From positions 558,001-622,000 of the forward strand of contig NZ_JAVDVK010000001.1 of the NCBI RefSeq assembly GCF_031456835.1: DNA of 64,000 nt. Reading direction: 5' to 3'. Origin of the DNA: Leifsonia shinshuensis. GTDB taxonomy: Bacteria; Actinomycetota; Actinomycetes; Actinomycetales; Microbacteriaceae. Position 1 is the stretch's first letter. Each line of letters starts with the position of its first letter. The notes below the pieces were generated by a model. That model ran no database searches and was not told where the DNA came from. It was given only the letters and a program-made list of their open reading frames with translations. Of the stretch, positions 24,180 through 32,334 are shown piece after piece. The translations under genes and the position numbers were made by a program.

Positions 24180-26387
24180 TCAGCGCCGGGGCTTGAGCCA
24201 GAGCGCCCCGAGCGGCGGCAGCGTCAGCACCGCCGATGCCGGGCGGCCCATCCACGGCTCGTCCACCGCGGTGACCGCACCGAGGTTGCCGACGCCGGAA
24301 CCGCCGTACGCCTCGGCGTCCGTGTTGAGCAGTTCCTCCCACTCGCCGGCGAACGGCAGCCCCATCCGGTAGCCGCTGTGCGGGTTGCCGGAGAAGTTGA
24401 ACAGCATCGCGATCGGCTCGCCGTCGCGGTCCTTGCGCAGGAACGCGATGACGTTGCCCTGGGCGTCCGAGCCGTCCAGCCACTCGAAGCCGGCGGGGTC
24501 GTTGTCCAGGGCCCACAGCTGCGGGTTGTCGCGGTACACGGCGTTGAGCTGGGAGACCAGGTTCCAGAGGCCCTGGTGGGCCGGCTGGTCGAGGATCCAC
24601 CAGTCGAGCCCGCGCTCCTCGCTCCACTCCGACGGCTGGCCGAACTCCTGCCCCATGAAGAGCAGCTGCTTGCCGGGATGCGCCCACATGAACGCGAGGA
24701 ACGCCCGCACGTTCGCAAGCTGCTGCCAGTGGTCGCCGGGCATCTTGGTCAGCAGCGAGCCCTTGCCGTGGACGACCTCGTCGTGACTGATCGGCAGGAG
24801 GAAGTTCTCGCTCCACGCGTACACGAACGAGAACGTGATCTCGCTGTGGTGGTAGCCGCGGTACATCGGGTCCTGGTGGATGTACTGCAGGGCGTCGTGC
24901 ATCCAGCCCATGTTCCACTTCAGACCGAAGCCGAGGCCGCCGGACGAGGTGGGGGCGGTGACGCCGGGGTAGCTGGTGGACTCCTCGGCGATCATCACGG
25001 TGCCGGGGTTGCGCTTGTACGCGGTGGCCGTGACCTCCTGCAGGAACCCGATCGCCTCCAGGTTCTCGCGGCCGCCGTGGATGTTCGGCTCCCACTCGCC
25101 GTCGTTGCGCGAGTAGTCGAGGTAGAGCATCGAGGCCACGGCGTCGACGCGGAGGCCGTCGACGTGGAACTCCTCCAGCCAGTACAGCGCGTTGGCGACC
25201 AGGAAGTTCCGCACCTGCGAGTTGCCGTAGTCGAAGATGTACGTGCCCCAGTCCTTGTGCTCGCCACGCCGCGGGTCCGGGTGCTCGTAGAGCGGCTGCC
25301 CGTCGTAGCGGGCGAGCGCCCAGTCGTCCTTGGGGAAATGGCCGGGCACCCAGTCGAGGATGACGCCGATGCCGGCCTGGTGCAGCCGGTCGATCAGGTA
25401 CTTGAGGTCGTCGGGGGAGCCGAACCGGCTGGTCGGGGCGTAGTAGCCGGTGACCTGGTAGCCCCACGACCCGCCGAAGGGATGCTCGGCGAGCGGCAGG
25501 AACTCGACGTGCGTATAGCCGAGGGCACCGACGTAGTCGATCAGCTGGTCCGCCGCCTCGCGGTACCCGAGGCCGGGGCGCCAGGAGCCGAAGTGGAGCT
25601 CGTAGATGCTCATCGGGCCCGCGTGCGGGTCCGTCTGCGCGCGCTGCTGCATCCACTCGTCGTCCGCCCAGTCGTGGCGGCTCACCGTGATCTTGGAGGC
25701 GGTCGCGGGCGGCACCTCGGCGAACTGGGCGAGAGGGTCGATCTTCCGCACCCAGCGGCCGTCCTGCGCGAGCAGGTCGAACTTGTAGATCTCGCCCTCG
25801 CCGATGCCGGGGACGAACAGCTCCCAGACGCCGGAGGCGCCCATGTTGCGCATCCCGTACAGCGTGCCGTCCCAGCCGTTGAAGTTCCCGACCACCCGGA
25901 CAGCGCGGGCGTGCGGCGCCCAGACGGTGAAGGAGGTGCCGACAACGCCGCCGAGGTCGCGCACGTGGGCGCCGAGCGCCGTCCAGAGCGTCTCGTGGCG
26001 TCCCTCACCGATCAGGTGGAGGTCGAGCTGGCCGATGGTGGGCAGGAACCGGTACGGGTCGTCCGCGGTCCAGGTGCTGCCGTCCTCGTAGCGGGCCTCG
26101 ATCTCGTAGGCGCCGGGGCCGGTGATGTCGACGCCCTGCCAGACGCCGTGGCCGAGGTGGCCGAGCTCGACGTGGGCGCCGTTGGCGAGCACCGCGAAGA
26201 CCTCGGTGGCGAGCGGGCGGAGCGCCCGGATGACGGTCACCGGGTCGGCGACGCCGGGAGCCGCGACCTGGTGCTGGCCCAGGACGGAGTGCGGGTCGTG
26301 GTGGCTGCCTGCGGCGATGGTGGCGAGCAGGGTGTCGTCGAGCGTCGGCAGGTCGACGGCGGCCGCGCCTTCGGGAATGGGGGACAT
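24180..26387 (-). CDS. glgB: 1,4-alpha-glucan branching enzyme
   Basis: 735 residues. It creates alpha-1,6 branches in glycogen-like glucan. An N-terminal beta-sandwich (about 30-120, with SVLGQH) and the CBM48 module (about 125-230, [20 protein letters not shown]) precede the GH13 barrel. The catalytic residues are visible: Asp in [17 protein letters not shown], Glu in [13 protein letters not shown] and Asp in [13 protein letters not shown]. The C-terminal domain contains [16 protein letters not shown]. The ATG at 26387 has GAGGAG nearby. It lies downstream of glgE in the same direction, across a spacer of 66 bases that holds an 18-bp tandem repeat. Confidence 0.96.
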   Translation of the reverse strand: MSPIPEGAAAVDLPTLDDTLLATIAAGSHHDPHSVLGQHQVAAPGVADPVTVIRALRPLATEVFAVLANGAHVELGHLGHGVWQGVDITGPGAYEIEARYEDGSTWTADDPYRFLPTIGQLDLHLIGEGRHETLWTALGAHVRDLGGVVGTSFTVWAPHARAVRVVGNFNGWDGTLYGMRNMGASGVWELFVPGIGEGEIYKFDLLAQDGRWVRKIDPLAQFAEVPPATASKITVSRHDWADDEWMQQRAQTDPHAGPMSIYELHFGSWRPGLGYREAADQLIDYVGALGYTHVEFLPLAEHPFGGSWGYQVTGYYAPTSRFGSPDDLKYLIDRLHQAGIGVILDWVPGHFPKDDWALARYDGQPLYEHPDPRRGEHKDWGTYIFDYGNSQVRNFLVANALYWLEEFHVDGLRVDAVASMLYLDYSRNDGEWEPNIHGGRENLEAIGFLQEVTATAYKRNPGTVMIAEESTSYPGVTAPTSSGGLGFGLKWNMGWMHDALQYIHQDPMYRGYHHSEITFSFVYAWSENFLLPISHDEVVHGKGSLLTKMPGDHWQQLANVRAFLAFMWAHPGKQLLFMGQEFGQPSEWSEERGLDWWILDQPAHQGLWNLVSQLNAVYRDNPQLWALDNDPAGFEWLDGSDAQGNVIAFLRKDRDGEPIAMLFNFSGNPHSGYRMGLPFAGEWEELLNTDAEAYGGSGVGNLGAVTAVDEPWMGRPASAVLTLPPLGALWLKPRR

Positions 26388-26403
26388 GGTGCTACTCCTC
26401 GGT

Positions 26404-26457
26404 TCTCGTTCGGGCGGTGGGTCTCGTTCGGGCAGTGAGTCTCGTTCGGGCGGTCAG
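26404..26457. repeat. Three 18-bp tandem repeats between glgE and glgB
   Basis: Units of TCTCGTTCGGGCGGTGGG-like sequence occupy 26404-26421, 26422-26439 and 26440-26457. The last overlaps the glgE stop codon. Confidence 0.75.
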
Positions 26458-28619
26458 AGCGGGCGGACGGACAGGATGTGGACGGGCTCCGTGAAGGCGT
26501 CGAGCCGGACGTAGTTGTCCGTGCCCCACGTCCAGCGCTGCCCCGTCACCCGGTCCTTCACCTCGAACTGCGCGCCGACGGGGATGCCGAAGGCGGTCGG
26601 GTCGAGGTGGACGATCGTCTCCCGCACCGAGTGCGGGTCGACGTTGGCCACGACGATCACCGCATCCGCCTTGCCGCTCCGGGTGAAGCGGCCGTCGAGG
26701 TATTTCGAGTACACGAGGATGCTGTCGTCGTCGCTCCAGTGGATGCTGAGGTTCCGCAGCTGCCGGAGGGCCGGGTGCTCGCTGCGCGCGCTGTTCAGCA
26801 TGGTCAGGTACCCGGCCAGCGAGCGGCCCTGCGACTGGGCGCGGGCGTAGTCGCGCGGGCGGTACTCGTACTTCTCGTTGTCGATGTATTCCTCGGCTCC
26901 CGGACGTGCGACGTTCTCGAAGAGCTCGTAGCCCGAGTAGACGCCCCAGGTGGGCGCCGCTGTCGCCGCGATGGCCGCCCGGATCTTGAAGGCCGGCTGG
27001 CCGCCGAACTGCAGGTACTCGGTGAGGATGTCCGGGGTGTTCACGAACAGGTTCGGCCGCAGGTAGTCGGCGGTCTCGTGCGCGAGGGAGTCGAGGAACT
27101 CCTCCAGCTCCTCCTTGGTGTTCCGCCACGTGAAGTACGTGTACGACTGCTGGAACCCGGCCTTCGCCAGGGTGCGGAGGAGCGCCGGCCGCGTGAACGC
27201 CTCGGCGAGGAAGACCACATCCGGGTCGGTCGCGTTGACCGTGTGGATCAGCCACTCCCAGAAGTGCAGCGGCTTGGTGTGCGGGTTGTCGACGCGGAAG
27301 ATGCGGACGCCGAGCGACATCCAGTGCCGCACGATGCGCAGCACCTCCTGGCGCAGCCCCTCGTAGTCGTTGTCGAAGTTGATCGGGTAGATGTCCTGGT
27401 ACTTCTTCGGCGGATTCTCCGCGTAGGCGATCGTGCCGTCCGGGAGGGTGGTGAACCACTCCGGGTGCGTCGTCACCCACGGGTGGTCGGGCGACGCCTG
27501 CAGAGCGAGGTCGAGGGCCACCTCGAGACCGGCCTGCTTCGCCTTGCCGAGGAAGAACGTGAAGTCCTTCTCCGTGCCGAGGTCCGGGTGGATGGCGTCG
27601 TGGCCGCCCTCGGCGCTGCCGATGGCCCACGGCGAGCCGGGGTCGTTCTCGCCGGCGTCGAGCGTGTTGTTCGGACCCTTGCGGAAGGTGCGGCCGATCG
27701 GGTGGATCGGGGGCAGGTAGACGACGTCGAAGCCCATCGCCGCGATCTCCGGGAGGCGCTTGGCCGCGGTGCGGAACGTGCCGGACTGCCACGACCCGTC
27801 GGGCAGCTTCTTGGCGCCCTCGGAGCGCGGGAAGAACTCGTACCAGCTGCCCACACCGGCGCGGGTGCGCTCGACCTGGATGGCCCGGGTGGGCGACAGC
27901 GACGGCAGGCTGACCACGGGACGCTCGGTGAGCACCTGCTGGATGCGCGCATCCACCGACGCCTGGAACCGCTCGTCGACCGTCCGCTTCTCGTCCGCGA
28001 CGACCTTGGCGGCCTCGGAGAGGTGACGCCGCTCTGCGGTGCTGCGGCGCTTGTCCTTGGAGGCGGTCGCGAGCAGGTCGTGACCCATCCGCAGCATCAG
28101 GTCGACGTCGATCCCGGCGGGCACCTTGACCTCGGCGTTGTGCCGCCAGGTGGCGTACTCGTCGGCGTACGCCTGCACGCGGTAGCGCCAGAGCCCCGTC
28201 TGCTCGAGCTGGACCTCCACCTCCCAGCGGTCCGTGCCGGGGGTGAGCGGACGCATGTGGTGCTCGGTCTGCCGGCCGGAGGGGTCGAGCAGCAGGAGGT
28301 CCACGCCGATCTTGTCGTGCCCCTCGCGGAAGGCGGTCGCACGGAACGGGATCACCTCCCCGCTGAACGCCGTCGCCGCCCACAGCCCCTCGTCGACCTG
28401 GGGCGAGAGCTCCAGGATCGGGATGCGGGGGAGCAGGGGCTCGTACGGCTCGCTCTCGCTGGGCGCCGCGGCGGCAGGCGGCTGGGCCACCGGTGCCGGC
28501 GGGGTCGCCTGCTTGCCCCGTGACTTCGTGCCCGCCGCAGGCGTCACGGCCTGGGGGGATGTCGCCGTGGCCGCCTCGGGCGCGGCGGCTGCTGACCTGG
28601 TCGCTGCGTTCTTCACCAC
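26454..28619 (-). CDS. glgE: Maltosyltransferase GlgE (alpha-1,4-glucan:maltose-1-phosphate)
   Basis: 721 residues from the GTG at 28619. It transfers maltose from maltose-1-phosphate to growing alpha-glucan. About 65 Ala/Pro-rich residues precede the N-terminal domain that opens RIPILELSPQVDEG. The GH13_3 barrel shows WYEFFPRSEGA, VVYLPPIHPIGRTFRKGPNN, the nucleophile Asp in IFRVDNPHTKPLHFW and the acid/base Glu in VVFLAEAFTRP. The reverse-strand TACGTT seven bases before the GTG sets this start and implies a leaderless mRNA. It is divergent from glgP. No treS or maltokinase gene is in the window, so maltose-1-phosphate must come from elsewhere. Confidence 0.95.
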   Translation of the reverse strand: MVKNAATRSAAAAPEAATATSPQAVTPAAGTKSRGKQATPPAPVAQPPAAAAPSESEPYEPLLPRIPILELSPQVDEGLWAATAFSGEVIPFRATAFREGHDKIGVDLLLLDPSGRQTEHHMRPLTPGTDRWEVEVQLEQTGLWRYRVQAYADEYATWRHNAEVKVPAGIDVDLMLRMGHDLLATASKDKRRSTAERRHLSEAAKVVADEKRTVDERFQASVDARIQQVLTERPVVSLPSLSPTRAIQVERTRAGVGSWYEFFPRSEGAKKLPDGSWQSGTFRTAAKRLPEIAAMGFDVVYLPPIHPIGRTFRKGPNNTLDAGENDPGSPWAIGSAEGGHDAIHPDLGTEKDFTFFLGKAKQAGLEVALDLALQASPDHPWVTTHPEWFTTLPDGTIAYAENPPKKYQDIYPINFDNDYEGLRQEVLRIVRHWMSLGVRIFRVDNPHTKPLHFWEWLIHTVNATDPDVVFLAEAFTRPALLRTLAKAGFQQSYTYFTWRNTKEELEEFLDSLAHETADYLRPNLFVNTPDILTEYLQFGGQPAFKIRAAIAATAAPTWGVYSGYELFENVARPGAEEYIDNEKYEYRPRDYARAQSQGRSLAGYLTMLNSARSEHPALRQLRNLSIHWSDDDSILVYSKYLDGRFTRSGKADAVIVVANVDPHSVRETIVHLDPTAFGIPVGAQFEVKDRVTGQRWTWGTDNYVRLDAFTEPVHILSVRPL

Positions 28620-28626
28620 GCTCCCG

Positions 28627-28670
28627 AACGTACACTCATTAACCCGCGCGTCATGAGGCTCGTTTACAGT
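28627..28670. promoter_or_regulatory. Divergent leaderless promoters of glgE and glgP
   Basis: The 58-base gap holds TACGTT on the minus strand (28632-28627), seven bases before the glgE GTG, and TACAGT on the plus strand (28665-28670), seven bases before the glgP GTG. Any regulator bound between them would affect both genes. Confidence 0.6.
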
Positions 28671-28677
28671 GGACCGA

Positions 28678-31251
28678 GTGAAGGCCATCCGTCGATTTAC
28701 CGTCCGAGCCGTCCTCCCTGAAAACCTCTCCGCATTGGAGGAGATCGCCGGCAACCTCCGCTGGTCCTGGCATGAGCCCACCAAGGAGCTGTTCGCCCGC
28801 ATCTCGCCCGAACTGTGGCAGCAGGTCAAGCACGATCCGATCGCGCTCCTGGGCGCCGTCGAGCCGTCGCGGCTCGCCGAGCTCGCCGCGGATCCCGGAT
28901 ACGTCGAGTGGGCGAACCACATCCGCGACGACCTGCACTCGTACCTCAGCGAGCCGCGCTGGTACCAGTCGCTCGGCGACGGCGCGCCGCAGACCATCGC
29001 CTACTTCTCGCCCGAGTTCGGCATCGCGGCGACCCTGCCGCAGTACTCCGGCGGTCTCGGCATCCTCGCCGGCGACCACCTCAAGGCGGCGAGCGACCTC
29101 GGCGTCCCGCTGGTCGCCGCCGGTCTGTTCTACCGCTCCGGCTACTTCTCGCAGGCGATCACGCCCGACGGCTGGCAGCTGGAGAGCTACCCGGTCCTCG
29201 ACCCGGACGGGCTGCCGCTGAGCGTCCTCCGGAACCCGGACGGCACGCCCGTGCAGGTCTCGCTCGCGCTCCCGGACGGCGTGCTGCATGCCCGCATCTG
29301 GCAGGCCGCGGTCGGCCGCGTCAAGCTGCTCCTGCTCGACACCGACATCCCGGACAACGAGGAGCGTCTGCGCTCGGTCACCGACCGGCTGTACGGCGGC
29401 GGCGGCGAGCACCGCCTCCTCCAGGAGCTGCTGCTCGGCATCGGCGGCGTCCGCGCGGTCAAGGCGTGGACCGACCTCACCGGCGCCCCGGAGGCGGAGG
29501 TGTTCCACACCAACGAGGGGCACGCCGGGTTCCTGGGCCTCGAGCGCATCTCCGACCTGATCGGCGAGGGCCTGACCTTCGACCAGGCGCTGCAGGTGGT
29601 GCGGGCGGGAACGGTGTTCACGACGCACACGCCGGTGCCCGCGGGCATCGACCGGTTCGACCGGTCGCTGGTCCAGCGGTACTTCTCGACCTCGCTGCTG
29701 CCGGGCGTGACGCCCGACCAGGTGCTCCCGCTCGGCGCGGAGGACTACCCGGGCGGGTCGCCGGACGTCTTCAACATGGCGGTGATGGGACTGCGGCTGG
29801 GCCAGCACGCGAACGGCGTGTCGAAGCTCCACGGCGACGTCTCCCGGCACATGTTCAACGGGCTGTACCCGGGATTCGACCCGCAGGAGGTGCCGATCGA
29901 CTCCGTCACCAACGGCGTCCACGCGCCCACCTGGACCGACCCGATGCTGCGCGCGCTCGCGCTCGAGCGGCTCGGCACCGAGGACACCACGCACGCCGAC
30001 TGGGCGAACTCGTCGGCGGTGACCGACATCGACCTGTGGGGCGTCCGCAACCGGATGCGCGAGCAGCTGGTGCAGGATGCGCGGCGCCGGCTCGCCGCGG
30101 CCTGGGAGGAGCAGAACCCGGGCGGGATCGCGCCGGCGTGGATGAGCGACCTGCTCGACCCGAACGTCCTCACCATCGGCTTCGCGCGGCGCGTGCCCAC
30201 CTACAAGCGGCTCACGCTGATGCTGCACGACCCGGAGCGGCTGCGGAGGATCCTCACCAACCCCGCGCGTCCCGTGCAGTTCGTGATCGCGGGCAAGTCG
30301 CATCCCGCCGACGACGAGGGCAAGCGCCTCATCCAGAAGCTGGTGCAGTTCGCCTCGGAGGCCGACATCCGCGAGCGGATGGTGTTCCTCCCGGACTACG
30401 ACATCGGCATGGCGCAGCTGCTCTACCCGGGCACGGACGTCTGGCTGAACAACCCGCTGCGGCCGCTCGAAGCCTGCGGCACGTCGGGCATGAAGGCGGC
30501 GCTCAACGGGGCGCTCAACCTGTCGATTCTCGACGGCTGGTGGAACGAGTTCTACGACGGCGAGAACGGCTGGGCGATCCCGTCCGCCGACGCGGCCGGC
30601 GACGGCGCGGAGCGCGACGCGCTCGAGGCCGAGGCGATGTACGACCTGATCGAGCACCAGATCGCGCCGCGGTTCTACGACCGCGACGGCGACGGTGTGC
30701 CGACCGCCTGGGTGTCGCGCATCCGTCACACGCTGTCGACCCTGTCGTCGCCGCTGTCCGCCGAGCGGATGGTGCGCGAGTACGTCGAGCGGCTCTACCT
30801 GCCCGCGGCCGGCTACGAGAACCGGCTCACCGAGAACGACTTCGCCGACGCCCGGTCGCTGGCCGACTGGAAGCAGCGCGTGGAGGCGGCGTGGCCGGGA
30901 GTCGCCGTCGCCCACGTCGACGCGGGCGGGGTGGATGCGGTGCCGCAGGTGGGAGACGAGCTGCACGTCCGCGCCCTCGTCAACCTCAACGGGCTGGAGC
31001 CCGGCGACGTCGAGGTGCAGGTCGTCTACGGCCGCAGCCAGGACGGCGACGAGCTGGTCGACGTGCACCGCCAGGCCCTCACCGTCGATGACAGCGTGCC
31101 GGGCACCCACGACGCGTCCGTGCCGCACGAGTTCGTCGGCACGGTCCGTCTCGGCTGGGCCGGTTCGTTCGGCTACACGGTCCGCGTGGTCCCGGTCAAC
31201 GACCTCCTGCTCACTCCCGCCGAACTCGGCCTCGTCGCCGCCGCCTCCTGA
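28678..31251 (+). CDS. glgP: Alpha-glucan phosphorylase
   Basis: 857 residues. It releases glucose-1-phosphate from alpha-1,4-glucan using PLP. The family form is the shorter-N-terminal type found in mycobacteria. Markers are NLRWSWHEPTKELF near the start, FSPEFGIAATLPQYSGGLGI, EVFHTNEGHAGF, VFTTHTPVPAGIDRF and the PLP-lysine region EACGTSGMKAALNGALNLS. The GTG at 28678 is preferred over 28669 because a TACAGT ends seven bases before it and actually overlaps the other codon. A C-terminal beta-rich domain (about 740-857) follows the catalytic part. It is divergent from glgE and ends in a large hairpin. Confidence 0.93.
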   Translation: MKAIRRFTVRAVLPENLSALEEIAGNLRWSWHEPTKELFARISPELWQQVKHDPIALLGAVEPSRLAELAADPGYVEWANHIRDDLHSYLSEPRWYQSLGDGAPQTIAYFSPEFGIAATLPQYSGGLGILAGDHLKAASDLGVPLVAAGLFYRSGYFSQAITPDGWQLESYPVLDPDGLPLSVLRNPDGTPVQVSLALPDGVLHARIWQAAVGRVKLLLLDTDIPDNEERLRSVTDRLYGGGGEHRLLQELLLGIGGVRAVKAWTDLTGAPEAEVFHTNEGHAGFLGLERISDLIGEGLTFDQALQVVRAGTVFTTHTPVPAGIDRFDRSLVQRYFSTSLLPGVTPDQVLPLGAEDYPGGSPDVFNMAVMGLRLGQHANGVSKLHGDVSRHMFNGLYPGFDPQEVPIDSVTNGVHAPTWTDPMLRALALERLGTEDTTHADWANSSAVTDIDLWGVRNRMREQLVQDARRRLAAAWEEQNPGGIAPAWMSDLLDPNVLTIGFARRVPTYKRLTLMLHDPERLRRILTNPARPVQFVIAGKSHPADDEGKRLIQKLVQFASEADIRERMVFLPDYDIGMAQLLYPGTDVWLNNPLRPLEACGTSGMKAALNGALNLSILDGWWNEFYDGENGWAIPSADAAGDGAERDALEAEAMYDLIEHQIAPRFYDRDGDGVPTAWVSRIRHTLSTLSSPLSAERMVREYVERLYLPAAGYENRLTENDFADARSLADWKQRVEAAWPGVAVAHVDAGGVDAVPQVGDELHVRALVNLNGLEPGDVEVQVVYGRSQDGDELVDVHRQALTVDDSVPGTHDASVPHEFVGTVRLGWAGSFGYTVRVVPVNDLLLTPAELGLVAAAS

Positions 31252-31265
31252 CCCCCGCCCCCGCC

Positions 31266-31337
31266 CCTCCGTCGAGTACACGAAAAGTGCACGCTGAACC
31301 GGCGTGTCGCGTGCACTTTTCGTGTACTCGACGGAGG
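31266..31337. terminator. 29-bp perfect inverted repeat, likely bidirectional terminator or palindromic repeat
   Basis: Arms 31266-31294 and 31309-31337 pair at all 29 positions around a 14-base loop. They carry AAAAG and CTTTT within the stem, and the hairpin sits between convergent glgP and the GNAT gene. Arms this long and a lack of a terminal U-tract are unusual for a plain terminator. Confidence 0.6.
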
Positions 31338-31354
31338 CGCGTCGGGGTGCGGGG

Positions 31355-31849
31355 TCAGCGGGTCAGGCGGACGGTGGGGAGGGTGGCGGAGCCGGCGGGG
31401 TGGGAGGACGTCGCGCCGTCCCGGGTGAAGCCGTTGCGGCGGTAGAAGGCCTCGGCGCGGGGGTTGCCGTCGAGCACCCAGAGGTAGGCGGGCGCGTCGC
31501 CGATGGCGGCGTCGAGCAGCTGCTGACCGGCTCCCGTGCCGTAGGCCTTCGCCAGGATGTAGATGCCCTCGAGTTCGCGGGGGCGCGGCGGGTCGTCGTC
31601 GCGGCCGGAGCCGGCGGTCGCCCAGCCGATCACCTCGCCGTCGCGTTCGGCCACGAAGGCGTCCGTGTCGCCGCGCTGCAGGATGGCCGTCCAGTTCCGG
31701 GCACTCTGCTCCACGTCCATCCGGGCCAGGAACTCGGCGGGCATGTGACCGGCGTAGGCCTCACGCCAGGCGCCGATGTGGACGACGGCGATCGCGTGCG
31801 CGTCGGCGACCGTCGCGCGCCGCACGGTCACCGCGGCCGGGGCGGTCAC
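31355..31849 (-). CDS. GNAT family N-acetyltransferase
   Basis: 164 residues. The acetyl-CoA-dependent GNAT fold is seen in VTVRRATVADAHAIAVVHIGAWREAY at the start, VAERDGEVIGWATAG (beta-4), and LEGIYILAKAYGTGAGQQLLDAAI, which holds the Q/R-x-x-G-x-G/A acetyl-CoA loop. NPRAEAFYRRNGFTRDG closes the fold. The acceptor is unknown. The GTG at 31849 overlaps the ybaK stop (GTGA), so it is the last gene of the glgX-ybaK-GNAT unit. Confidence 0.88.
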   Translation of the reverse strand: MTAPAAVTVRRATVADAHAIAVVHIGAWREAYAGHMPAEFLARMDVEQSARNWTAILQRGDTDAFVAERDGEVIGWATAGSGRDDDPPRPRELEGIYILAKAYGTGAGQQLLDAAIGDAPAYLWVLDGNPRAEAFYRRNGFTRDGATSSHPAGSATLPTVRLTR

Positions 31850-32334
31850 TTGGCGATGGGCGCGTACGCGGCGCCCGTCGCGGCGAGGAGGTCGGCGGGT
31901 GCGAGCTCGATGTCGAAGCCCCGCTTTCCGCCCGAGACGAAGACGGTGTCGAAGAGCTGAGCCGTCTCGTCCACCACGGTGACGTGCCGGGTCTTCTGGC
32001 CGATCGGGCTGATGCCGCCGACGACGTAGCCGGTGCGGCGCTCCGCGACGGCCGGGTCCGCCATGGACGCACGCTTCGCGCCGACGGATGCCGCGAGCGC
32101 CTTGAGGTCGAGCATCCCGGTGACCGGCACGACGCCGACCACGAGCCCGAGGTCCGTGTCGGCGAGCAGCGTCTTGAAGACCCGGTCCGGCTCGACGCCC
32201 AGCGCCTCGGCGGCCTCCAGGCCGAATGACGGCGCCGCCGGGTCGTGCTCGTACGGATGCGCGGTGAACGGGATGCCCGCCGCGGTCAGCGCGACCGTCG
32301 CCGGGGTTCCCGCCGCCGCTTTCGGCCGCGCCAT
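31846..32334 (-). CDS. ybaK: YbaK-family Cys-tRNA(Pro) deacylase
   Basis: 162 residues. It hydrolyses Cys mischarged on tRNA-Pro. The bacterial YbaK pattern is clear: TPATVALTAAGIPFTAHPYEH, EAAEALGVEPDRVFKTLLA with the conserved Lys, VVGVVPVTGMLDLKALA, and the closing YVVGGISPIGQKTRHVTVVDE with GGKRGFDIEL. The ATG at 32334 shares its first base with the glgX stop. A second, more distant editing-domain protein is at 46983-47537. Confidence 0.9.
   Translation of the reverse strand: MARPKAAAGTPATVALTAAGIPFTAHPYEHDPAAPSFGLEAAEALGVEPDRVFKTLLADTDLGLVVGVVPVTGMLDLKALAASVGAKRASMADPAVAERRTGYVVGGISPIGQKTRHVTVVDETAQLFDTVFVSGGKRGFDIELAPADLLAATGAAYAPIAK

Noticed and set aside
28651..31281. An 876-codon open frame antisense to glgP
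   Set aside because: It mirrors a clear phosphorylase gene, and its composition is that of a shadow frame.
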